From positions 147,001 through 211,000 of the forward strand of contig CAJNOI010000101.1 of assembly GCA_905250115.1 (NCBI GenBank): a DNA stretch of 64,000 bases. The letters are read 5' to 3'. The stretch is from Adineta steineri (lineage: Eukaryota > Rotifera > Eurotatoria > Adinetida > Adinetidae). A program made the translations under genes and the position numbers. The notes beneath the pieces were generated by a model. That model was not told where the DNA came from, did not search any database, and was given only the letters and a program-made list of their open reading frames with translations. Positions 35,891 through 45,335 of the stretch are shown one piece after another; position 1 is the stretch's first letter; every line of letters starts with the position of its first letter.

Positions 35891-36967
35891 ATGTTGTTTT
35901 CATTTTCTTTTATCATCTTATGCCAAACATTCCTACATGTATATGGATGGGGTGGGATTGGTCATAGTATAGTTGTGCAGCTAGCTCAAAGTCAACTGAC
36001 AGGTTCGGCACCAGAGTGGATTCGATCTCTTACTCCATGGCATTGGAATGGAAATTTAAGTGCAATGGCATCATGGGCTGATAGTATTCTTTACGCAGAT
36101 ACAAATCCGACTGGTTTTGGTAATTGGCAATGGACTCGACCATTCCATTACATAAACGTACCTGATTGGAATTGTAGTTATGATGTCAATAGAGATTGTA
36201 TTAATGATGTTTGTATCGATGGTGCAATTAGAAATTATACGAAAAGATTACAAAGTTCTCTTGATCATATACAACATGAAGAAGCACTTTATTTTCTTAT
36301 TCATTATGTTGGTGACATACATCAACCAATGCATACTGGATTTAAAAGTGATTATGGTGGTAATAGTGTTCGAGGTTAAGTTCTATTTTTAAATTTCAAC
36401 ATAAAAAAAATAATTTTAATTTAATTTATAGTTCGATTTATGAATAGAACAGCATTAACTAATCTTCATTCTCTCTGGGATTCTGGTATGATAGATTATC
36501 GTATTCAACAAGATTTTAATAGAAATTCAAGTAGGTATTATGAATTTATTCATGGACTAATGGTTCGCCAGTTTATACCACCTAATGACGATGATATTCA
36601 ACAGTGGATAAGTGAAAGTTTGAATTTTATTTGTCAAGAAGCTTATTTTGATGATGCAAACAGAACAATGAATGCTTCAATGACATTTAATTTAACTGAA
36701 AATTATTTCAGACGTGTTTATCCAATATTTGAGCAACGTCTTGCTGCAGGTGGACGTCGACTTGGAGCACTTCTCAATCGATTAGCACTAGCACCAGGAT
36801 CAACACAAGCACCAGCATCAGGATCAACACAAACACCAGCATCAGGATCATCACAAGCACCAACACCACCACCTTCAGCAACAGATAAACTATGCTTGAA
36901 TATATATATTTTGACTGCTGTTTTCTGTTTTGAATTTATCTTAAGTATAACTTTGAGAATTATCTAA
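35891..36967 (+). CDS. secreted S1/P1-type zinc nuclease
   Basis: Two exons, 35891-36374 and 36432-36967, give 339 aa. A signal peptide of about 19 residues leaves Trp20 as the mature N-terminus, which P1 nuclease uses as a zinc ligand. All nine expected ligands are visible: W20, H25, D64, H86, H138, D142, H148 and, across the splice, the H-x3-D of NLHSLWD. Cys pairs and many N-x-S/T sites suggest a secreted glycoprotein. The tail has repeats of the type APGSTQAPASGSTQTP and a final hydrophobic segment, which looks like a GPI signal or TM anchor. The family cuts single-stranded nucleic acids and removes 3'-phosphates; it is typical of plants, fungi, protists and bacteria, so transfer into the lineage is possible. 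Confidence 0.88.
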
Positions 36968-37321
36968 TTCATTCTATATATAATCAAATATCGATAATAA
37001 TATTCTTTTTAATTTTATGTTTCGCAAATAAAAAGAAATAAATGCTTGATCTCTTTAATTATGATATTGTTCTTTATTTAATATATTAGTCACATCTGTA
37101 ACATATATTTCAGATCAAATCAAAATGTTACACAGATTTGTTCGATGACATTATCTATTACTTATTTGTTTAGAAAAAAGCAGTTTTATAGAACATTTTC
37201 TCGTTAACTCAGTTAATAAGTATATCATTGAGATCTGACAACAATGACACATCTGTGTACTGTCTTCAAAATAAATTCTATATTATTTTTGTCATGAGTT
37301 ACATATATGTAATATTTTATT
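36968..37321. other. convergent spacer
   Basis: 354 bp of AT-rich sequence between a plus-strand and a minus-strand gene; nothing beyond probable 3' UTR and polyadenylation signals (aataaa near 37028). Confidence 0.5.
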
Positions 37322-37930
37322 TCAAAATCTCGTATTTTCAGGTATAGTTTTCATTTCGAACTGTTTATCACATTTTTCTTGACGTATCCTATGTGCATTA
37401 ATGAAAGCAAGTATACAAATACCAGTAAATAGAAAAATACTAATATAAGTTAGTACAATTAAAACTAAAGCACCGCGCATTATCGTTGAATAACAAAAAT
37501 TTGATGTTGATTGAGTATCATATTGAATATTATTTGAATAAGCTTGATAAACACGTATTTGAATAAGAATAAAAAAGATAAATGTAATCACACCAAATAT
37601 AAAACTAACAAAACCTAAAAAATATTTAGATTAGAGTTAATGAAAAAGTACAAAAAACTTACCAACAAGAAGCTTTCGCATTATTCCATTCTTAGCACTT
37701 TGTTGATTGTTTACTGAAGTAAGCATTTTAAGAAATCGATAAGCAATACCTAAAAAAAAGAGTGCAAATATACCACCAATTGCCATAAGTAAAGGAAGAT
37801 CAGGTGCTGCAGAACATTGGTGATTAGCATTTTCACCATCTTTCACAACATATTGAAATCCAATAGAGAGTTGAATTATTGGAATAATAAAAGTTATTAT
37901 AGCACATACAAATACGATCACATGAATCAT
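37322..37930 (-). CDS. four-TM membrane protein, TMEM272-like
   Basis: Two exons, 37930-37663 and 37614-37322, give 186 aa. Four hydrophobic segments fall at about 3-25, 47-66, 90-110 and 130-158. The first loop contains IQLSIGFQYVVKD and CSAAPDLPLLMAIGGIF, which resemble the TMEM272-like family common in invertebrates. Function is not known. The start lies only 82 bp from the 3' end of the next minus-strand gene. Confidence 0.68.
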
Positions 37931-38012
37931 TTTATTTCATTTTATTTCATTTTATTTTATTTTTTTTCTCTACTGTATTTACAATAGTTTAATAAGCAAA
38001 ACTTGAAGAAAG

Positions 38013-39000
38013 TCAACTATATGACGAAATTATATGAGGACTAAAGATAAGAGTATAATGACAAAAACAGTTGTTATCGGTGAGACACATACATGGTCGA
38101 CGTGCTGTTAATATTAATGAACAAAGATGAGGCGGAGATATTGAATGACGATTATATTTATCAAGTTTATCTCTATTCTGTTCGCGACGATTTTGTCGTC
38201 GTCGTCGTATTGAGAATGTAGGTAATGTTAATGAACCACATGCATAACCAGAAAAAAATCGAGCATGTGCGTGTTTTAAAATATTAAGAGCTCGACGTGC
38301 ATTTGATGATTCAAGTAACATCAATAAATTATCATATTCAGTTCGATCAACAAGTTCACTTTTCATTTGCTTTTCTTCAATCGAACAATTATCATTTAAA
38401 CTTTTGATTAATGAAATGATATCAGTAAATGCCGATGATGATGATGACATTGGATAATCATGAAATGCAAGTTGACCATTTATATCAAGTTGAGCTGAAA
38501 GATTCGGATATTTCTGTAAAATAATCGAAACAAGATTAACTCGTTCTTTTTCATTTTTCCAATCATTATTTATAATTAATACAGAATGATTTTGTCCTTC
38601 AACTTCACCACCAATACCTATTCCATCTTGACAAAATGCATAACCAAAAAGAGCACTAATGATACGTGCTTGTTTTTCATTACCATGAATCTTTGAAAAT
38701 AAACAATAAATTTAATTCGAATTTATTCTTTAAATTTTCACTTACTTCAACAAACATATTTGGTTCTAAACCCCATTGAGCAGTCTGTGAAAAACCTGAT
38801 CGAAGAACAATTTCATGATCTGGAATTAATTTTGTTAATGCTTTTATTTGTTGTTTATTACATTCATTATTATCATCATTAATTAATGTATTAATAAGTA
38901 AATCATGTAAATATCGACTTTGTTCAAATGCTCGTTGACCAACTTGATGACCCGGAACAGAAGCAATTTGCACGAGATACGTAGCAGTTGTTGACGTCAT
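38013..39000 (-). CDS. unrecognised cytosolic protein
   Basis: Two exons, 39000-38746 and 38690-38013, join in phase 0 to 310 aa. Residues 1-165 look folded (EIVLRSGFSQTAQWGLEPNM, ARIISALFGYAFCQDGIGIGG, SVLIINNDWKNEKERV). Residues 165-230 are helical and polar with a Ser run. A basic stretch (IRRRRQNRREQNRDKLDKY) follows, and the last 40 residues are Cys-rich. No family is recognised. Gaps to neighbours on the same strand are 170 bp upstream and 82 bp downstream, so co-transcription is possible. Confidence 0.62.
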
Positions 39001-39170
39001 TGATATTTAACTCGATGCTTTCTTTTTTATCATTCTGTTACACATATGTGTATATATATATATATATCTATACATCACGCACACAGGACATGACAAATGC
39101 GTACTTCTATTGTGTTTTATTAAGGAATCAAATAAAAATGTACAAAGGCGGTTAATTAAAAAATTTTTTC

Positions 39171-39860
39171 CTACAATTCTTTATGTTTATGAGAGGATAA
39201 ATTAACGAGAAGTGTTTGTCCAACAGCACATGTTATACAAACACCAAGTATATCCATGATAACTTGAATGATTGGACCTGCATGAGCAGGATCAACATGT
39301 ATAATACGTTGTAAAATTATTGGAAGTAATGTACCAAGTAAAATCGATGATGTCACTATACAAAATAATGCTATTCCAATAGTTAATGATGGTAAAATTG
39401 CACCACGTTCTTCAATCCATACACGAACAAAACCAACTAATGTAACCAATGCACCAATAATAACTGCTGAAAATGTTTCACGTAAAATAAGTGAACGAAC
39501 TGAAAATGATTTCGATGTTGCTAAACGACGAATAACTAGAACAGCTGCTTGATTACCAGCATTTCCACCGGCACCAACAAGCATTGTTAAATACATTGTT
39601 ATTAATATATGACGAGAAATAAGATCCGAAAATGATTGTAAAATAAATGATGAACCTGATTGAAGAATCAATAAGGCTGATAAAAGAAAAACACGTGAAA
39701 ATATATTATTTTCTTCTTTAACAGGTTTTTCTTTTTCATCAACGTCATCTAAACGACGACGAACATGTTTAATAAATGTTTGTAATTCTTCAGATGATAA
39801 TGATGAGAATTGTTCATCAAATGTTTCAATTATTTTCGATGAACGATGACGTTGTGACAT
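39171..39860 (-). CDS. MgtE/SLC41-like divalent cation transporter
   Basis: An intronless frame of 229 aa with ATG at 39860. A cytosolic helical N-terminus (1-50) is followed by five hydrophobic segments of the MgtE integral-membrane domain. Visible signatures are LQSGSSFILQSFSDLISRH, MLVGAGGNAGNQAAVLVIR and DPAHAGPIIQVIMDILGV. It lacks the N and CBS domains of bacterial MgtE, so it is a half-size form like those in eukaryotic SLC41/MgtE relatives and probably dimerises. Likely moves Mg2+ or a similar ion. Confidence 0.82.
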   Translation of the reverse strand: MSQRHRSSKIIETFDEQFSSLSSEELQTFIKHVRRRLDDVDEKEKPVKEENNIFSRVFLLSALLILQSGSSFILQSFSDLISRHILITMYLTMLVGAGGNAGNQAAVLVIRRLATSKSFSVRSLILRETFSAVIIGALVTLVGFVRVWIEERGAILPSLTIGIALFCIVTSSILLGTLLPIILQRIIHVDPAHAGPIIQVIMDILGVCITCAVGQTLLVNLSSHKHKEL

Positions 39861-40505
39861 ATTTAATATTGTTTAAAAAAATAAATCTAAAAGTATCTCT
39901 ACAAAAACGATTTTGTAGATAATTATGATAGCTTATATTTTTATCTTTATAATGCATACAAAATATTATTATTGTTATTGGGGATCGATAATAAATTCTT
40001 GTTTTTCTTTTTCTTTTTCTCATTCAGTTGCACATGTAAAATAGCGCTTTATATACATTCGACGCGAAGCATAAAAAGAAAAATGAGAAACAAACACATA
40101 TATAAATAAAGAGAGTATTGTTATTGTGTACGATAAAAAGAATGATTCATCACTACCCTAGTTCTTTTTCTTCACGTTGTTGTGTTCTAGATAACAGTTA
40201 TATATAACTTAAAAAGAACCATCAAAATTTCGTTTTTTGAAGTTTACAATTTTTTTATTCAATAAAAATAATACAAATTTCTTCGAGCTGATTTTCTCTC
40301 TTAATTTAACAGCATGGAGTCATTAGACCACTTTTCTAATTCTTGTATTTTGAAGAAAAAAAAAGTAATATGTCAAGAGACAACTCATTTCCAAGTAAAA
40401 ACACTCAAATAATTGAAATATTTCATGACTTTCAGCGTCAAACATTAACTTAAATTAACAGTAGACATAGCATCTGCGGTTAATAGAGTAAAATTATATA
40501 TAATC
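39861..40505. other. divergent spacer
   Basis: 645 bp of AT-rich DNA with promoter functions expected for the MgtE-like gene (-) and for the possible upstream first exon of the K2P gene (+). No gene is seen. Confidence 0.5.
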
Positions 40506-40541
40506 ATGGCATATTTTAGACATTATCATAGTGCTTTTTCG
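40506..40541 (+). other. candidate alternative first exon of the K2P channel gene
   Basis: An ATG begins 12 codons (MAYFRHYHSAFS) ending in phase 0 at a strong donor, gtaagt. The shared second exon at 41186 also starts in phase 0. This exon could therefore replace the MNYTARHTN... first exon at 41081-41137 and give a channel with another N-terminus. Confidence 0.4.
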
Positions 40542-41080
40542 GTAAGTTTTATCATTTTCTTAAAATTGATTCAACTCGCCATAGTCATATTGTCTGTTTT
40601 CTCTAACGGAAAATACTCAGACACTACTATAGCCATTTCATACTCAATTACAGACGGAAATATAGACATCACCTTCTTCATCAAGCAAAAAAATACTAAA
40701 TATAAGGATCAATTTACTTACGTACTATAGAAATGATTACAATCAAATAATCTATGCTTTCGCAATCATCATTGATACAAATAGTATATAAAATAATATA
40801 ACCGGAAATATAGACGTAACGATTATAGTTGATTATAATCATACTCGGAAAGTATTTGAGAGAAAAGAAAAAGGAATTGAATGTATTGTATACTTGTTAA
40901 GTAATCATCTGCACATGTTACAGACTCACATTAGTGAGTCAAACAATTATGTATGAGACGATTATAAATCAGGTCGTTACTACTATCGATGACGAAGAGG
41001 TATAAGATGCTAATTAGATCTTAAATCGAATTATCGATTAATATTGTTATAAACAAAAAAAACGTTAAATCAGATTGAGA

Positions 41081-42532
41081 ATGAACTATACTGCTCGTCA
41101 TACGAATTCTAGCTATAGTACATCAACAATAGTACCTGTAAGATTTTTTTTCTTTCTATATATTAATATATTTTTTTTTCTTTAGTTTAAAACTATTTCC
41201 GGCGAAATATCTCATCGAACAGTATTACCAACTCAACCAAGTCGAGCACCATTAGCTACCTTCGATGAATATGGTGATATTCCAGTTTCTGATATACAAC
41301 AATCATCTTCTTCTTCTCATACGTGTACTTATAATGGTCAACAAGATATCGTTCATGAATATTGTTGTTGTCTATGTTCTTGGGAACGATATCGAAAAGA
41401 TTTTTGTCGATTTCTTATTCAATTCTTATTTTCACAGCTAGGTTTAATCATTCTAGTTTTTATTTATATTATGATGGGTGGTCTTCTTTTCTATACAATT
41501 GAATCAAAATATGAATTACGTAAAAATGAACAAATTAAAATAAAACATTTACATCATATTCATAATATTCGTCATATAGTTACTGAAGAATTTAATTGGA
41601 TGTTAAATGCATCATTTGAATTACGTTATGCACTTTGGCGTGGAATGTTATCACGTTTAGATGCTTATGATGATACTCTATGGCATGTAAAAGTTCAAAG
41701 TGAAAGATTTGATCGATTAATTGATAATGAACTAGCACATATGCAAGCTGATGAAGAAAAACTAGCGGATAAACAAGATGCACCATCTGATGCATCTTAT
41801 AATCAAAAATGGACGTTCTCGACTGCTATGCTATATTCAGCTACATTAATTACAACAGTTGGATTCGGAAATATTGCACCTAAATCTATGTCAGGGAAAT
41901 TAATAACATGTCTATATGCTATGATTGGAATTCCAATAATGATTGTATATCTAACGAATACAAGTAATATACTTGTTTTTATCTTCATCAGATATTATTC
42001 GATGATATATAATTTTATTCATCGAATAAAAAGACGATGGCGAAGACGAAGACAAGCAAAACTATCTGTAGAAGTTAGTAATACGAATTTTGTTTTTAAA
42101 TCAAAAATTTCTATTAATTTAAAATTTTAGATAGAAAATGAAACTGTTCAACATAATGTACCCATAATTGTTGCATTTGGTGTTCTTGTTCTTTATATTA
42201 CAGCAGGTGGTATTTTATTTTCTTACTGGGAAGGATGGTCTTATGTTGATGGTGCTTATTTTTCATTTATTACATTTACTACGATAGGTTTAGGTGATTT
42301 AGTACCTGGCAAAGGAACATTAACTGAAAATAAAAATGGTAAATCAATTTTATGTGCACTTTATCTTCTATTTGGTCTTGCTTTTACTGCAATGTGTTTT
42401 AAATTAATGCAAGAAGATTTATTTGCATTTAAACAATGGATATTTACTCGTCTTGGTTTTGATAATTATTATAGTCAATCTATACATTACGAGCATTCAC
42501 ATAGAATTCACACACGTGCTAACAACACGTGA
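41081..42532 (+). CDS. two-pore-domain (K2P) potassium channel
   Basis: Three exons, 41081-41137, 41186-42073 and 42131-42532, join in phase 0 to 448 aa. TM1 falls at about 107-130 (LGLIILVFIYIMMGGLLFYTIE). A long extracellular cap region of about 110 residues follows, then pore loop 1 (TTVGFGN), TM2, a very basic cytosolic linker (HRIKRRWRRRRQ), TM3, pore loop 2 (TTIGLGD) and TM4. Two different pore loops in one chain are the K2P hallmark; the protein sets leak K+ conductance. The Cys-rich stretch CCCLCSW before TM1 may be lipidated. An alternative first exon may lie at 40506-40541. Confidence 0.9.
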
Positions 42533-43503
42533 TTTGTCTTTTTTTTTTTGTTTTGTCAAGATTTTTTTATACCCCATTCTTTTATTTATCTTACAAAAAA
42601 GGAAAAAAATATGCGCTATGTGGTTTTATTTTTTTATTCTGCTATTTTATTATCGTGCTTACGCATGTCAGTCGACTCAGTACAAAGGTAGAGAGAGTAG
42701 ACATATTCTTTTTTTGAATCGCTATTTCATAAAAAAAAGAAGGAATATATTGAGTATGTCTATCAAGTTTGATATAATACAATAAATAAAACTAGTTTTT
42801 CTACCTGCGTTAGTTTAATTAAGTGATCTTCGAATATATAAAAGGTAAATATAATATTTTGAATGCGTTAATTCTATTCAGTATAACTGATAATATTATT
42901 ATAGGTCGACATAATGTAAAAATAATAGCTATATAATACTGTAACAAATATCGATTTATATTACATAAATTACCAGACATCGACTTTAACCTTCCGATGA
43001 TATATATATATCGAATAATTGATTGTTTTTGTATTTTTGCAGAAGTCGGATATAATAGAATATTTTTGTATGCATCGTGTTTAATGAGACATTCAGTAAT
43101 AAAAATAAATACATAAAACAGAATACACAAGTTTCTATTGCTCTCTAAATAGACAATTGATAAAATAAAATAATAAATTTGAATCGATTGTTCGATAGCG
43201 ACATCCAACATATTTCGCTGTAATCCTACATGAAAATACAATGTATCAAGCGTCTGATTCGTTTATTAGACTACTCGTACCTTTTACACTCGAGCTATTA
43301 TTGTGACCCGTCATGAATGTGTACTCATTATTTGGAGAAAAATATAATTGATGTCTATAGCGTACTGTATAGTATTATATTAATAGAGAATAAATTTAAA
43401 CCAGTTAGAAAATATAGTATATTTTTTCTTTCGACAGAACACATTAGAAATAAAAGGATACGTTCATAATTTTAGTAATCAATTTATTTTTCTAGATATT
43501 TCA
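42533..43503. other. spacer before the ATP-grasp gene
   Basis: AT-rich. A minus-strand frame at 42819-43241 is long for such DNA (140 codons) and hydrophobic, but lacks a good start or family signature. An acceptor-like ttatttttctag ends at 43495, 8 bases before the ATG at 43504. Confidence 0.5.
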
Positions 43504-44883
43504 ATGGCTAGTAGACGTGTTTTAGTATTAGATGATCATCAGATTGGATCAATGATTGAAGGACATTCATGGTCAGAGTTTATTGATGATGATGATGATA
43601 TTGAATTATATATTTTTACAAGTGAAGGTGCTTTATCTGAAAAAGACAAATCGTCTCCACGTGTTCGTGCTTATAAAGAAGTTGCTCATCCAACAACAGA
43701 TGGTACACTTGAAATATGGTCATTTGAAATGCATAAAAAATATTCATTTACACATGTTTATACAAATAATGAAGATTTAATTATAAGAACAGCTCATATA
43801 CGTACATTACTTAATATAAAAAATGGTTTAACAGCTGAAACTGTTCCAGCTTATCGTGAAAAAGTTCGTATGAAAGAATTTGCTTCGAAAGGTGGTTATC
43901 CTGTTCCACCATTTCAACGTTTATTTGCACCAGCTGATCTTATTGGTTTTATTGAAAAACAAGGATATCCTGTTGTAGTTAAACCAACTCTTGGTTGTGC
44001 TTCAGCTGGTCTTAGTTTAATTAAAACTGAAGAAGATTTACATACATTTCTTTCAACAAAACTTTTCGCATCTATTGATGTTGATCAACGAATGGATTTA
44101 GTTGGTGAATTTATGGCTGAAGGATATATGAAAGGTGGCATGTTTCATGTTGATGGTATTGCGAAGAATGGTCAAATTATACATGCATGGCCATTTGTTT
44201 ATATTCATACATGTTTAAGTTTTTGTCAAGATGGATCAGCTTATGGAAATTCATCTGTTCCTCGATCAAATCCACTTCATGATCGTTTAATTAAAACTGC
44301 ACAACGTCTTTTAAATATTTTACCTACACCATCTGATGGTTTAGTATTTCATTTAGAATTATATGAAAATCTTGATGAAAATCGTTTACCTGATGATGAT
44401 TTTGTTTTATGTGAAATAGCTGCTCGTGCACCTGGTGCTTCAATAACACATCTCATTGATTTATTATCTTTTCAAAATGATAAAAAACAATCATTTGCTC
44501 GATTAGATTTTCGTATAAGTGTATCATTACCAATACCAGAATCTATCGATGATGAAGAAAAAGTTGTTTCAGATCTTATTGTACCACGTAAACCGGGTAA
44601 ACTTATGTATATACCACGGGAATGTCCAATACCTGATATAAAATATATACCATTAGCTGATACTGAAAAGCCAACAGTTTTTGAAAAATATGATGTAAAT
44701 GGTATGAATAGTTCTTGTCGTTTTATAGCAGAAACAAAGACAATGGAACATGGACAAGAATTAGTCGAAAAAGGTTTTGAATGGTTTGAAAGTGTGTTCA
44801 TAAATACACCACTTGATGAGCCATGTACTGTCTCATTAATGAAAGAACTTCATCGTTATTTTCATAGAAAAATTTTTAAATAA
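43504..44883 (+). CDS. ATP-grasp domain enzyme, intronless
   Basis: One uninterrupted frame of 459 aa. The N-terminal 110 residues form a Rossmann-like pre-ATP-grasp domain (RVLVLDDHQIGSMIEG). The ATP-grasp fold follows with the lysine strand GYPVVVKPTLGCASAGLSLI (about 157-176), LVGEFMAEGYMKGGMFHVDG, and the metal-binding FHLELYE and LCEIAARAPGASI (about 281-325). This is the carboxylate-amine/thiol ligase plan, closest in outline to carnosine synthase or bacterial stand-alone ATP-grasp ligases. The substrate cannot be told from sequence. Lack of introns among intron-rich neighbours may reflect retroposition or transfer from bacteria. Confidence 0.8.
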   Translation: MASRRVLVLDDHQIGSMIEGHSWSEFIDDDDDIELYIFTSEGALSEKDKSSPRVRAYKEVAHPTTDGTLEIWSFEMHKKYSFTHVYTNNEDLIIRTAHIRTLLNIKNGLTAETVPAYREKVRMKEFASKGGYPVPPFQRLFAPADLIGFIEKQGYPVVVKPTLGCASAGLSLIKTEEDLHTFLSTKLFASIDVDQRMDLVGEFMAEGYMKGGMFHVDGIAKNGQIIHAWPFVYIHTCLSFCQDGSAYGNSSVPRSNPLHDRLIKTAQRLLNILPTPSDGLVFHLELYENLDENRLPDDDFVLCEIAARAPGASITHLIDLLSFQNDKKQSFARLDFRISVSLPIPESIDDEEKVVSDLIVPRKPGKLMYIPRECPIPDIKYIPLADTEKPTVFEKYDVNGMNSSCRFIAETKTMEHGQELVEKGFEWFESVFINTPLDEPCTVSLMKELHRYFHRKIFK

Positions 44884-45335
44884 TCCGCATATATTATATA
44901 AAATGTTAATTGATTTTTTTAAGTTTATTTATATTCAAAACTATTATTAAACTAATAAATTTTTTTTTCAAAGCTGTATCATCATTATTCCAGCTACTTA
45001 ATTTAAATCATTTTTTTATTATGATAAATATAGTTAAATAATAGCACTTCTTGTAACATATAAATTTTATCTGTAAATAAATCTCATGCAATAATGTTTC
45101 TCATCTATGATTTATTTCTTAAAAATACGTACGGATTCATAGTTTTTCTAACAAGATTATCGATTATGTAAATATAGTACATTGGTTTGTGCTGCCATCA
45201 TTATCACTTGGTCATTTTCATTCGTTATCATTGCTTTGATGACAAACTCAATCAAAACTAGCAGGACGAAAGAAAAAAAGATGTGAAGACAAATATCAAA
45301 CAATCTTGTCAAAATTTGAAGGATTTCTATTAAAA
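44884..45335. other. spacer between the ATP-grasp and ABCA genes
   Basis: 452 bp of AT-rich sequence, with aataaa near 44956 as a possible polyadenylation signal and the ABCA 5' flank at the right. No gene is seen. Confidence 0.5.

Noticed and set aside
40506-40730. A free-standing 74-aa gene
   Set aside because: A strong gtaagt donor after 12 codons in the right phase makes a first exon of the K2P gene more likely than a separate small gene.
42819-43241. 140-codon hydrophobic minus-strand frame
   Set aside because: It opens from a TTG, and its translation is Ile/Tyr/Leu-rich as expected from AT-rich DNA; a decayed membrane protein cannot be excluded.
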